Assembly: GCA_963676655.2 (NCBI GenBank)
Contig: CAXXKX010000003.1
Coordinates: 4,774,001-4,838,000, forward strand
Length of the DNA: 64,000 nt
Source: G963676655 sp963676655
GTDB lineage: Bacteria; Verrucomicrobiota; Lentisphaeria; Victivallales; Victivallaceae
Direction of reading: 5' to 3'
Of the stretch, positions 44,001-55,700 are shown in pieces (the first letter of the stretch is position 1; the number at the start of each line of letters is the position of its first letter). The position numbers and the translations under genes were made by a program. A model generated the notes under the pieces. It did no database searches, was not told the origin of the DNA, and worked only from the letters and a program-made list of their open reading frames with translations.

Positions 44001-44968
44001 TGACAAAGAAAATGGCCGTTATCGGCTTTGGCTTTATGGGCGTGGTTCACGCGAAAAATATTATTGAAAGCAATAAGCTTGATTTGTGCGCAATTATCGA
44101 CAACCGTGAAAATATTTTTGACGGAATAGAAAAGACCGGCAATAAAGGAACTCTTGATTTGCCGGTTGATGAACTGAAAAAAGTTCCGGTATATAAGACC
44201 CTTGAGGAGTGTGTCGAAAAAGAACACCCGGATGCTGTTTTGATATGTGTGCCGTTATTTCTGCACTATGATCTGACAAAAAAAGCGCTTGACCTCGGGC
44301 TTGATGTCTTATTGGAAAAACCGTTTTGCCCTACAGTTGAGCAATGCAATGAAATAATTGAACTGGCCCGGGAAAAAAAGCGGATTCTGATGGTGGCGCA
44401 TTGTACGCGTTTTTCTCCGGTATGGGAGTTTTTGGCCGAATGTATCAATGACAAACGTTACGGCGAATTAAAACTGCTGACAACCAACCGTATGGGTGGT
44501 GAACCGACCTGGGGAGTCTGGCAGGATGAAAAGATTAAAAAGACCTGCGGCGGTTCCCTGATGGATCTGTTGATCCATGATATTGATTTTGTCGATTCCT
44601 GCTTTGGCGCCCCGAATGAAATTAACCTAAACTTGAATGTTGATGAATACTGGGAATTTGAATTGAAATACCCGGATACCCCTGCGAAAATCAGTGTCAA
44701 AGGCGGCTTTTTACATCGTCATACCGCATTTGCGTCGGAATACGCGGCAACTTTTGAGAACGGCAGTATCCGGTACAGCTCCCTGCAACCGGGAATCGTC
44801 CACATCGGTACCAACGCCGGACCAGACTCAATGGAAGACAAGGGGAATAATTATGCTAGTGAGTTGGATTATTTCGCGGATTGTATAGAGGAGCGCAAGC
44901 AACCGGCAAAATGTCTTCCGGAAGAGTCAAGACTGGCTATAGAAATTTGCCATAAATTTATGAAATAA
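43997..44968 (+). CDS. Gfo/Idh/MocA-family oxidoreductase, second paralog
   Basis: 323 residues; ATGATGA overlaps the MDR stop, and GGGAG is five bases upstream. The Rossmann motif is MAVIGFGFMGVVHAKNI and the catalytic-lysine motif is VLLEKPFCPTVEQC; LLIHDIDFVDS carries the H-D-x-D region. It is a close paralog of 29147-30124, differing mainly in the C-terminal third, so the two loci probably handle related but distinct sugars. Confidence 0.92.
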   Translation: MMTKKMAVIGFGFMGVVHAKNIIESNKLDLCAIIDNRENIFDGIEKTGNKGTLDLPVDELKKVPVYKTLEECVEKEHPDAVLICVPLFLHYDLTKKALDLGLDVLLEKPFCPTVEQCNEIIELAREKKRILMVAHCTRFSPVWEFLAECINDKRYGELKLLTTNRMGGEPTWGVWQDEKIKKTCGGSLMDLLIHDIDFVDSCFGAPNEINLNLNVDEYWEFELKYPDTPAKISVKGGFLHRHTAFASEYAATFENGSIRYSSLQPGIVHIGTNAGPDSMEDKGNNYASELDYFADCIEERKQPAKCLPEESRLAIEICHKFMK

Positions 44969-44985
44969 AATACAGAGAATATTTA

Positions 44986-45730
44986 AATGACTGAATAACA
45001 AAATATCTGGCGGTATGCGCGCACCCTGACGATATGGAAATCAGGCTTGGCGGAACTCTAATGAAATTGACGGACGCCGGACACGAGGCGAAAATAATTT
45101 GTCTTACAGACGTCCGCCCCGGACATTATGAGATGGCAGGAGCCGAACTGGCTGAGCGTCGTAATGCCGAAGCCCAAAACGTTGCGAAACAAGCCAACTT
45201 TTCCGAATATCAAATATGGGACATTCCAGATGGCAACCTGGAGGTCAATCTGGTAAACCGGGAACGGTTGATCGGACAGATTCGGGCATTTGCTCCGGAT
45301 GTGTTGTTCACGTTTCGTCCCTGGGATTATCATCCGGATCACCGGGTAGCGGCGCAGTTGGCATGGTATTTTAAGCTTGCTAAACGTCAAATGAAATTTC
45401 TCAAAGATAACAATATTGAATATTCCTTCAAAAGTTGGGGCAAACCGATTGGTATTGGAATAGTTGCTCTGGTACTTTTCTTTGGTATATCTACAATGCT
45501 GGCAGGGAACTCCGCACTGGAAAAGTCAACCATTCCGGTCGTCAATGATATCGCCAGAGAGCATTTTTGACCCGGTGCCGCCAAGTGTATCGATGTTGAA
45601 ATCGTTAAAGAGATGAAATCCGGTCTATATAAAGCGAAGGCATATTTTGACAATGGCAAGTCCATTATTATCATCATCCAGGAACGTGCAAACGACCAGA
45701 TTTATGTCTCAATTCCCGAGGATCAATAAA
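44986..45730 (+). pseudogene. Broken PIG-L deacetylase fused to a membrane-protein gene
   Basis: The frame without a normal start at about 45013 reads YLAVCAHPDDMEIRLGG, the AHPDD zinc motif of GlcNAc-PI de-N-acetylases, but ATG ACT GAA at 44986 is out of frame with it, so a frameshift has cut off the start; an ATG at 45034 would omit the motif. The third ligand region (WDYHPDHRVAAQL) is present. After residue ~110 the sequence switches to an unrelated membrane protein (PIGIGIVALVLFFGISTMLA), ends at a TGA (45568), and coding sense resumes in frame behind it (CIDVEIVKEMKSGLYKAKAY) to TAA at 45727. Both parts appear inactivated. Confidence 0.65.
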
Positions 45731-45743
45731 TTTCTAACCAACA

Positions 45744-45786
45744 GACGGGCAGGGCATAATGCCCCCGCCGTCATTTTCTTTTTTTA
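45744..45786 (+). terminator. Rho-independent terminator
   Basis: GACGGGCAGGGCAT pairs with ATGCCCCCGCCGTC (two small bulges), followed by ATTTTCTTTTTTT. It ends the run of genes that starts near 42.9 kb. Confidence 0.8.
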
Positions 45787-46746
45787 TGCTTCACTTCATA
45801 ACCATCGCGCCAACCTTGTCTCCTTACTCAGCTCAAACCAAAACAAAAACAGCGCCTTAAATCATAAAAATAACTCATATCAGAGTGATGATACTGCTCC
45901 CTGAATTTCAAAAGTAATAGGGAAGCTACATTCCGTAAAATCTAGTAAGAAAACACCTTAATTTAGATAAAATAAATATTCAGCAATAATCTTGATTTAC
46001 CTTGCAATGACGATTTTATATTGTATGTTGAATAAAAAGCGGAGCAAATGATGACTTTGAAATATTTTCATTTTCATCTTAAGTTGAGACTGCAAAAAGA
46101 GGTGCCATTTGGTACCATTTCAGAGTCTCAAAGTACCAGAAAGTACCGTTTTTAAGAGATTTTATTTTATATTTAGATATGGCCAGATCCGATATTTTTG
46201 AGCTTGTTATTTGTCGGTTAAGAGTTGTTTTAGGAGATTTCTGTTATATTGCTGGAGCCGTGATCCGGTACCATTTTTTTTTGCTATTCTAGCTTAACCT
46301 CCTTTAGTCTTTCAGTTCCTTGAGAGAAATGACGATCTACATCTTTTATACTTTTCGTTTTATTTTCCGGGTACAAAAGATTTGCTTACCCGGTAACTAA
46401 ACGGCACCTCATATTATTATACCCGGAAAACACCCGAATTTAAGGAATTTCAGCTCAAACATTGTCCGCCACGGCGGAAAATATGGAATTATTGTTAAAT
46501 AATCAAAAATATTGTTTTAATAATAGAACAGCTCCTGTCTTGAATAACTTATTGTTAGATTTTTGCAATAAGACTAATATTCATTATTTAACAATGAATA
46601 CAATTATGTAAGTCCTTATAGAAAAATAACTTATTTATAATTTTATGTGCTTGAAATAATACTTTATATACAGTAATATATTTATATTACCTGTTAATTG
46701 CTTTATATAAAAGTGGACATATAGGAGATAAGTGAGGGTATATGGA
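45787..46746. other. AT-rich intergenic region upstream of the second giant gene
   Basis: No gene is supported. GGTACCATT-like words recur (about 46113 and 46271) with AGTACC variants between. A perfect 13-bp inverted repeat, ATTGTTAAATAAT (46491-46503) and ATTATTTAACAAT (46583-46595), lies 150-250 bases before the giant gene start. A GAGGG Shine-Dalgarno sequence sits eight bases before the ATG. Confidence 0.5.
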
Positions 46747-49700
46747 ATGGACATCAAAAAACTTGAACTGCCGGGACTTGAATTAGCTGATCCGAACGCT
46801 GAATACAGTAGTGAAAGCCAAATATTCTACATTGATTTTGATGGAGCGGAAAACGTCTCGTACGACAACGATGCGTTGGATATTCATCTTGACGGGATAA
46901 CTGTATCTTCAGCAAATCTGACCGAAGACCAACAATCTCAGATTATCACCGAACTGAACGACACTTTTGCCGGGACCGGAATATTTTTCACCACTGAGGT
47001 CACGGAGAACACGGAGTACTCCACAATTTATATCGGCGAAACGACCTCTGCCTCCGGCGAATGGGAACTTCTAACAGCCGACTTTCAGGGCCTTGCAGAA
47101 ACTATCGACGTAGGGAATCAAATCCAAGACGACAATGCCTTTGTGTTTATTGATAACTTAGTATCCACAAAAACAATAACCGAAACCATTGCCCATGAAG
47201 CCGGGCATTTAATTGGTATGCAACATACTGGAGAAAGTGGTGTATATACTTCTCCTAATCTCACAGAATATGCTTCTTCAGTGACTACTTTCATGCTTAC
47301 CGATTACTGGGGGCATGAATATGCATTATATGAAGACTCTAGTAGAAATTGTTATTATTGTGATGCCAATAAGGATACGTATGATCCTAATGATGATAAT
47401 CTTTGTTGGGCCGCTGCTAATGCAAATATTATAAACTGGGGAGGATGGGCGCATGCTGAAAATTTTATTAACGAGGACTATGTTTTTGATTATTTTCTTC
47501 AGCATTGGTCAAATGGTGGAGATAATATTGATACAGGTCTATATTGGTGGCTTACAGGAGAGGAACAGAGCTCTTTTATAGAAGGCATTCGAGAGTTCTT
47601 TAATTTAAATGCAGTGATTCAGGTTGATGGAGGAGGATTTGTTAATATTGTACCTGAACTAGTTTTATCCACAGAATCAAATACAGCAAATATATGGGAA
47701 TTTATAAAAATACATTTGAATTCAGGTTATGGAATAAATGTTGGATTTTCTTGGGATAATTCTGGGCATGCTATTACAATATGGGGGTATAAAGACGATA
47801 GTTTAAATAATGAAAAATGGGTATATTATTCTGATTCAGATGATGATGGCTCCATCAAATTATGGGCTGGAGAAATAACTTTTCAAGATGGATATTATCA
47901 CTTTCTTAATGGAAAAATTATAACAGCAAGTGCTTTCAAGCAATACGATATTGATTTAGGGGGAATTGCCTGTGAAACTATATCTGATGCCCGGGAAATA
48001 GATGTTTCTGATGGTTCCGGGTATCGCCGGGGAAACATTGACTGTGAAAATGACTACGATTATTACAAGTTTACAGCTCCGGGAAGTGGGCTTGCAAATA
48101 TCGGCGTTACTCCTTTAACAACGGCTGATACAAATTTTTACATATATAACTCAAGCCAGACTCTGCTTGCTTCAGTCACAAACTCCAATTCTTATCAGAT
48201 TGATGTCACCGCTGGTTCGCTTTATTATATACGGGTTGAAGAGGCAAGTTATCAGTCTGACTTGAATGTAGCGGATTACACCTATACGGTCGATGTCAAT
48301 ATTACAGCTACTCCTGAACCTGACCTGATTCCATATTGCCCGAATGGCTGGGATGATAAGATTGTCGCTTCGATTGTTACCGGAACCAGCTCAGACACAA
48401 GTGTTATTACTGAAGAAGATGATATATTTATAGACTGGGCCGTAAAAAATGATTCAAATACTGACATAGATGATAGTTTTTACTATTATCTATATGTTGA
48501 TGATGAATATAGAAAAAAGTGGACTTCAAGTTCGCTATCTGCCGGATCTTATGCGCCTGTTGTTGACTACAATATTGGTAAGCTTGCTGTTGGAACTCAT
48601 ACAATAAAAATTGTTGCAGACAGTGAGGTGGATATTGATGAAAGCAATGAAACCAATAATGAATACACCAAAACAATAACGGTACAATCTTCGGGAACCT
48701 CAGACCCTGATACCGCCACTGTAAGTATATCAGTTCAAGATTCCATCGCCGGAGAGCCAGATGATGACGGAATGTTCCGTATTTACCGATATGGAGGAGA
48801 TATCAATTCTCCTTTGACTGTAACGTTTTCGTGGAGTGGAGATGCGATAAAAAATAATGACTATGGTCTAAAAAAAGGATCAGAGTCATTAAGTAACACT
48901 ATTGTAATTGACGCAGGTGAATATTACGTTGATATGATTTTAGATGTTTATGGCAGCAATAATACTCCTGAACCCACAGAAAGTGTAATAATTACCATTG
49001 AGGATGGCGAAGACTATAATTTAGGAACTCCAAGTAGTCAGACAATATATATTACAGATGATGATGGAGTTGACGGTCCTGATTCATACGAGGATGATGA
49101 CATAGCAAGCAATGCCAATGAGATTAATATATCAGGAATAACGCAAACTCACAATATACATGATGAGGGAGATGTTGATTGGTTGTTTTTTGATATATAT
49201 CAAAAAAGTCAGGTTACGATATTGACTTCGGGTGATCCTGAAGACGATGATAGTGATACGGAGATATATTTATATGGTCCCAATTCATATACAAACCAAA
49301 TTGTTACTGATGATGATGACGGGAACTATTACTTTTCAAAGATAACTCCAGCAGACTATACCAACGGATATTTAGAGCCGGGAAGGTATTATATAAAAGT
49401 CGAAGAACATGGTTTAAACAAATTAATTCAAGAATACGATATTCAAGTAACGGCTGTCCCCATCTCACCAACTGTAAGTATATCAGTTCAGGACTCCACC
49501 GCCGGCGAGCCGGATGACGATGGAATCTATAGAATAACTAGAGACGGCGGGGCTTTGGATTCTGAATTAGTTGTTTATTTTGCAACAGGAGGCGACGCGG
49601 ATAAGGATGATGACTACATTCTAAAAAACGGTGATATTACTTTAAGTACTTCAGTTACAATTGCCGCCGGAGAGTCTTATGTCGATATAACTCTTGATGT

Positions 49701-52700
49701 TCAGTCAGACAACAGTTACAATGAAGAGCCCGAACTGGCTACTCTTACTTTAATATCTGACTCCTCGTATGAGATAGACTCGGACAATGCGTCCGCATCA
49801 ATAAGTATTACGGAAGATAATCAAGCACCCAGTGTTCCTGCCGGGTTGATTTATGTGGCCAACGGTGAAACAACCGCGCTTGGCTGGAAGGATTCCACTG
49901 ATTCTTCAGGAATAAAAGAGTACATTGTCGAATTCGCGGATAACGCCCAGTTTACTGATTCGATAATTGAAACAGTCACTGCAAGTGAGTTTGAAGTAAC
50001 CGGTTTAACGGATATGACTACTTATTATTGGCGAGTCAAGGCGATAGACAATGTAGGAAATGAGTCTTCATGGGCAGAGGATAGTTTTTTGTACTACAAT
50101 CAATACCTGACCAAGCTGACTGCTTCTGATGGGGAGGCATATGATAACTTTGGCTTGTCTGTTGATTTAGACGAGAGTTACATTGTTGTCGGAGCTCCTA
50201 GTGATGATAGTTTGGGCGATAATTCAGGTTCCGTATACGTGTATAACTGGAATGAAGGGGAATATGAAGAAATTGTATTATATGCTCAAGATGGTGAACC
50301 ACTGGATTTTTTCGGTTCATCCGTCGCAATTGAAGGCAATTATATTGTGGTTGGTGCCTCAGGTGATGATATTAATGGTAATGCGTCGGGCATTGTCTAT
50401 GTATATCATTATAATGGAGTCTCATATGATATCATTAATCTTGTCGCATCGGAAGGTGTAAGCAATGATTTCTTTGGAGAATCAGTATCGATAGATGGTT
50501 CCAATATTGTAGTTGGAGGACATTATGTTGCCAACGATGGGACGGATAGTATTTGTGCTTATGTTTACCGTTGGAACGGGACATCTTTCGATGAATTTAA
50601 ACTTATTACATCAGATCGTAGTTCAGGAGGTTATTGGGGCTCCTCCGTGGCAATAGATGGTGATAATGTCGTGGTTGGTGCCGCAGGTGATGATATCAAT
50701 GGTAGTATGTCGGGAAGCATTTATCTCTATCACTGGAATGGTTCGTTTTACGATAAAACCAAACTGGCACCATTGGATGATGGTACTGAGTATGATTACT
50801 TTGGAGCTTCAGTTGCTATAGATGAAGATAATATTGTGGTAGGAGCACCAGGAGATGATATCAACGGTGATATGTCTGGCATAGTTTATGTATATCGCTG
50901 GAATGGGAGTATGTATGATGAAATAAGATTGTGTGCGAGTGATGGTGCCGGGGGAGACTATTTTGGGTGTTCAGTTGCTATAGATGGAGATTATATTGCA
51001 GTTGGAGCTTGGGGAAAAGACGAAAATGGTTCAGATTCTGGTTGCGCTTATGTTTTCCATTGGAACGGATCGTCTTACGATGAATTTAAGCTGTTGGCTC
51101 CTGATGGTACATACGGAGACCAATTTGGATATTCAGTTGCGATTCAGGGAGATAAGTTCGTAGTGAATTCACTTTGTGACGATGATAGTGCAACAGATTC
51201 AGGAAGTGCATATGTGTTTGATCTGTCTGGTCTCTTTCTCGATACGCCAGTCAGCTTAAGTGATACTTCTTCTCAGTCTAATGCAACTCTTGACTGGAAT
51301 GATGTATCTGATAATATTTTCGGCATAAATCACTATGTGGTAGAATATGCCGACAACTTTAACTTTACTGGTGCAAGTTCGCGAGAAACTACTTTCAGTG
51401 AATTAGATATAAATGGACTAGATGACGGCATATACTACTGGCATGTCAAAGCGGTTGATAATGAAGGTAACGAGTCTGCTTGGAGCGTAACGGACAATTT
51501 TACGATTGATATCCCGGATACTGAGGACCCGGACATACCAACGGGATTAACAGATACTGTTACTGGAAGTAGCGCTAGCCTGGACTGGTCTGATTCAACT
51601 GATGAGTCAGGAATTAAGGAATATATAGTTCAATACGCCGATAATGAAAACTTTACAAGTGCGACCAGTGTTACTGCTTCGATAAGTGAATATGACACAC
51701 CTGGTTTATCCGATGGAACCTATTACTGGCGGGTTAAAGCGGTTGACAACAGCGACAATGAATCCATCTGGAGTACTACGGATAATTTTACCATTGATAC
51801 GACCGCCCCAACCTTGCCATCAAGTTTAACAGAAAGTGTAAACGGTGATGACGTAACTCTTGACTGGAATGATTCGGGAGACGCCACAACCTGGGTTGAT
51901 CATTACAACGTTGAATATACTACCGCCGCCGACTTTAACGGAGCCTCCAGCTTAACAGTTACAGCCAGCACCCTTGATCTGCCGGATCTTGCGGATGGTG
52001 TTTACCATTGGCAAGTACAGGCGGTTGATGCCAACGGTAATGAGTCAAATTGGATTGCCGGTAACGACTTTACGGTTGATACCACCGCGCCGGATATTCC
52101 AACTGGTCTAACCGGCATCGTTACAGATGCCTCTGCTGCTCTTAATTGGAGTGACTCTTCTGATAATATTACCGGAACCAAAGAATATATTGTCCAATAC
52201 GCCGATAATGACGGTTTTGTGAATGCGCAGACGGCTAATTCAGGGATAAGTGAGTTGGATTTAAGTGGATTGGCTAACGGAATTTATTATTGGCGGGTCA
52301 AAGCAATTGACAATAATGATAACGTATCAGATTGGAGTATTACGGACAGTTTTAATATAAGTACAAATGAAGTTATAGTGTTATCGGCTCAAAACGGGAG
52401 TATTGGTGATGAGTTTGGTGGAGCCGTTGATATTGACGGAGACAGAATCGTAGTGGGCGCTGCTATGGCTGATAATCCAGGTTCTAATTCTGGGAGTGTA
52501 TATGCTTATCACTGGAACGGAAGTGGTTATGATCAATATAGCCTTGATATGACCGGAATTGAAGAGAATGACCTCTGCGGGTGCTCTGTTGCAATTTCAG
52601 GAGATACAATCTTAGTCGGAGCTACTGGCGATGATGACAAAGGGAGTTCTGCCGGTAGTGTTTATATTTTTACATGGAACGGAAGTTCTTACGATAGAGT

Positions 52701-55700
52701 CAAGATTTTAGCGTTGGACGGCGACTCTACTGACCGTTTTGGAGTCTCAGTCGCTATTGATGGAGATATTCTGGTTTCCGGAGCTTGTTATGATGAAGCA
52801 AACGGACATGAGTCCGGTTCGGTATATGTATGGTCAACAGCTGACAATTCAGCCGAATATAAGCTTCCTTTTTATGGAGCTGAAGGCGATCTTTTCGGAA
52901 GAACTGTTGCAGTAGATAATAACAATATAGTAGTCGGAGCTATCTGGAATGATCAGAATGGAAAAGATGCCGGAAAAGCTTATGTGTACCGTTGGAATAG
53001 TATTGAGTATGAGAAATATGACCTTTTACCTTCAGAGGTGACAAATTATGATAATTTAGGTTACGCCGTTGCAATTGACAGCGATGTCGTTGTGGTGGGC
53101 GCTTTTCATGACGACAATGTTAACGGAACAGATTCCGGTAGTGTTTATGTCTATCATTGGGATGGGCAGAGTTATCAGGAAATGGATACACTGCTGGCTT
53201 CAAACGGGAGCAGTTACGATTATTTTGGCTGTTCTGTTGCGGTTGAAGACTCATATATTGCTGTAGGAGCCTATGGAGATGATACTAACGGAGATGAGGC
53301 TGGAATGGTATACTTATACCGCTGGAATGGACGTGTATATGATGAGGTTGCGATAATTTCAAATGATTCGGTGGGGGCGGGAGATAGCTTCGGAAGGTCA
53401 GTTGCTATTGACGGAGATAATCTTGTTATCAGTGCAATTGGAGACGATGTAAATGGAAACAATTCCGGTCGCGTCTATGTTTACAGTATCAGCGATATAT
53501 TAATAGATGTACCTCCGACAATTCCCGTTAATCTGATGAGTAACTTATCAAATAGTAATGCATCCCTTGACTGGGATGAATCCATCGATGAAGCAGGAGT
53601 CAAAGAATATATAGTTGAATACGCCGATAACGATCAATTCACTGAATCTACAAGTCATAATGTCACAGCCAGTGAGATTTATTTGCCAGAACTGACTGAT
53701 ATGACCACCTATTATTGGCGCGTCAAAGCAATCGACAATAATGATAACGTATCAGATTGGAGTATCACGGACAGTTTTTCGATTGATATACCTGATACTG
53801 AGGCTCCATACATCCCAACGGGATTAACTGATGGTGTAACTGAAAACAGCGCAACTCTGGACTGGGAAGATTCCAACGATAACAAGTCCGGATTGAAAGA
53901 GTATGTTGTTCAATATGCGGACAATGAAAACTTTGAGAACGCGCAAATTGCTAATGCCAATGAGAGTTTGTTGAACCTGCCTGATTTAACCAATGGGACA
54001 TACTATTGGCGGGTCAAAGCAATTGATAACAATAATAATGAATCCGAATGGAGTGGCCTGAGCAGTTTTGAAGTTAATATGCCGTTTACTCCAGTAGTCA
54101 GTGCCGGAATGGCGGTTTCAAGTGAAACTGTTGCAAGTGGTACTCAAACAGTGATAGACGGCGGTTTGACCACCAGTAACACTATTGATGCTCTGGGAAT
54201 TCAAAACGTATCTTCAGGCGGAGTTGCATCCGCGACAATAGTCAATTCAGGAGGTAAACAATACGTTTATTCAAATGGCACAGCAAACTCAACAGAGATA
54301 AATACCGGTGGTACACAGACAGTCATGGAAGACGGCATGGTCAACAGTACAATGGTTAACTCTAGTGGCTATATGCATGTATCCAGCGGAGGTACGGCAA
54401 ATTCCACGACAGTTAATTCCAGGGGTAATATGTATGTCTCTAGTGGAGGTGAGGCAAATTCTACGATTCTTAGCGGCTTTTTCGCCTGCCTGTCTGTTTC
54501 CAGCGGTGGCTCGGCCAACTCCACAACAATAGACGATTACGGATACATGTACATTTACAATGGCGGAACAGCAAGCAACACCGTAGTAAACAATTATGGA
54601 TATATGAAGATTTCCAGCGGAGGCATCGCTGATAATACCATTGTTAATTCCAGCTATGTTTTTGTTGACTCCAGTGGAACAGTTAATAATACCCAAATAC
54701 ATTCCGGGGGAAGCGTATTTGTCAATAAAGATGGAACAGTTGATAATACCATGATTAATTCCGGCGGCTATTTATATATTTCCAGTGGCGCATATGCTGC
54801 TAATACCACCATTGAATCCGGCGGAATTATGAGATTCTATTACGGTTCAGCTTCAGGTATTATTCAATCTCAAGGAGGTATATTTCAAGGGTGCACTAAC
54901 GCAACCGTCATTGAAGCGACGAATGAGAATGGCACATTTTCCATTATTGATGGGACCGCATCAAATATTATTGGCGGGTGCGCTGTCTTATCGGGACATT
55001 CAGCTGTTAACACAACTGTTACCGGTAGCATGTACGTATTTAGCGGCGGGAGTGCCTCAGGTATTACTCAACTACAAGGGGGTATCTTTCAAGGGAATAC
55101 AGGAGCAACTGTTCTAGACGCAATCAATGAGAATGGCGCTTTTTTCATTAATAATGGTATTGCTTCTAATATTATTGGAGGCCTTGAAGTTAAGTCCGGT
55201 CATATTGCATATGATACGACAGTCGCTTCCGGCGCAGATATGTATGTTTGCTCCGGGGGGAGTGCCGTGGGCATGGTTATCAATTCCGGGGGGAGCGCTT
55301 ATATTGAATCAGGAGGGATAATCAGCGGAAGCCTTGAAGTAAACGGAGGAAGGGTAGTTATTAATGAAAACCTCAGAATAGACGATCCTGTTGATTATAT
55401 TTCACTCAACGGAGATTCCATCCTTACGGTCAGAGGTGGCTTATATTTATCCGATTGCGCGAACTTATATCTTTCAGGAGAATGTAACGAAATATTAACA
55501 GGCGGAGCCGGCGTTATAGTAGCAGACGCAAGTGAAATTGTTTTTGACCTTACCGATTTTTCCGGTCCGAACAACGAAGTTATGCTTAATAATTTGTCAA
55601 TAATCACTGCTGATAATTTTACTGTTACCGTAGGAGATGTTGCGTATGGAGATTACCGCCTTGCAGGAAATGCCGATGCATTTAACCAAAGCATAACAGT

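Noticed and set aside
45568..45570. In-frame TGA as a selenocysteine codon
   Set aside because: No convincing SECIS-like hairpin directly follows, no redox motif surrounds it, and the same gene already has a lost start and a fusion. A nonsense mutation (GGA to TGA) is simpler.
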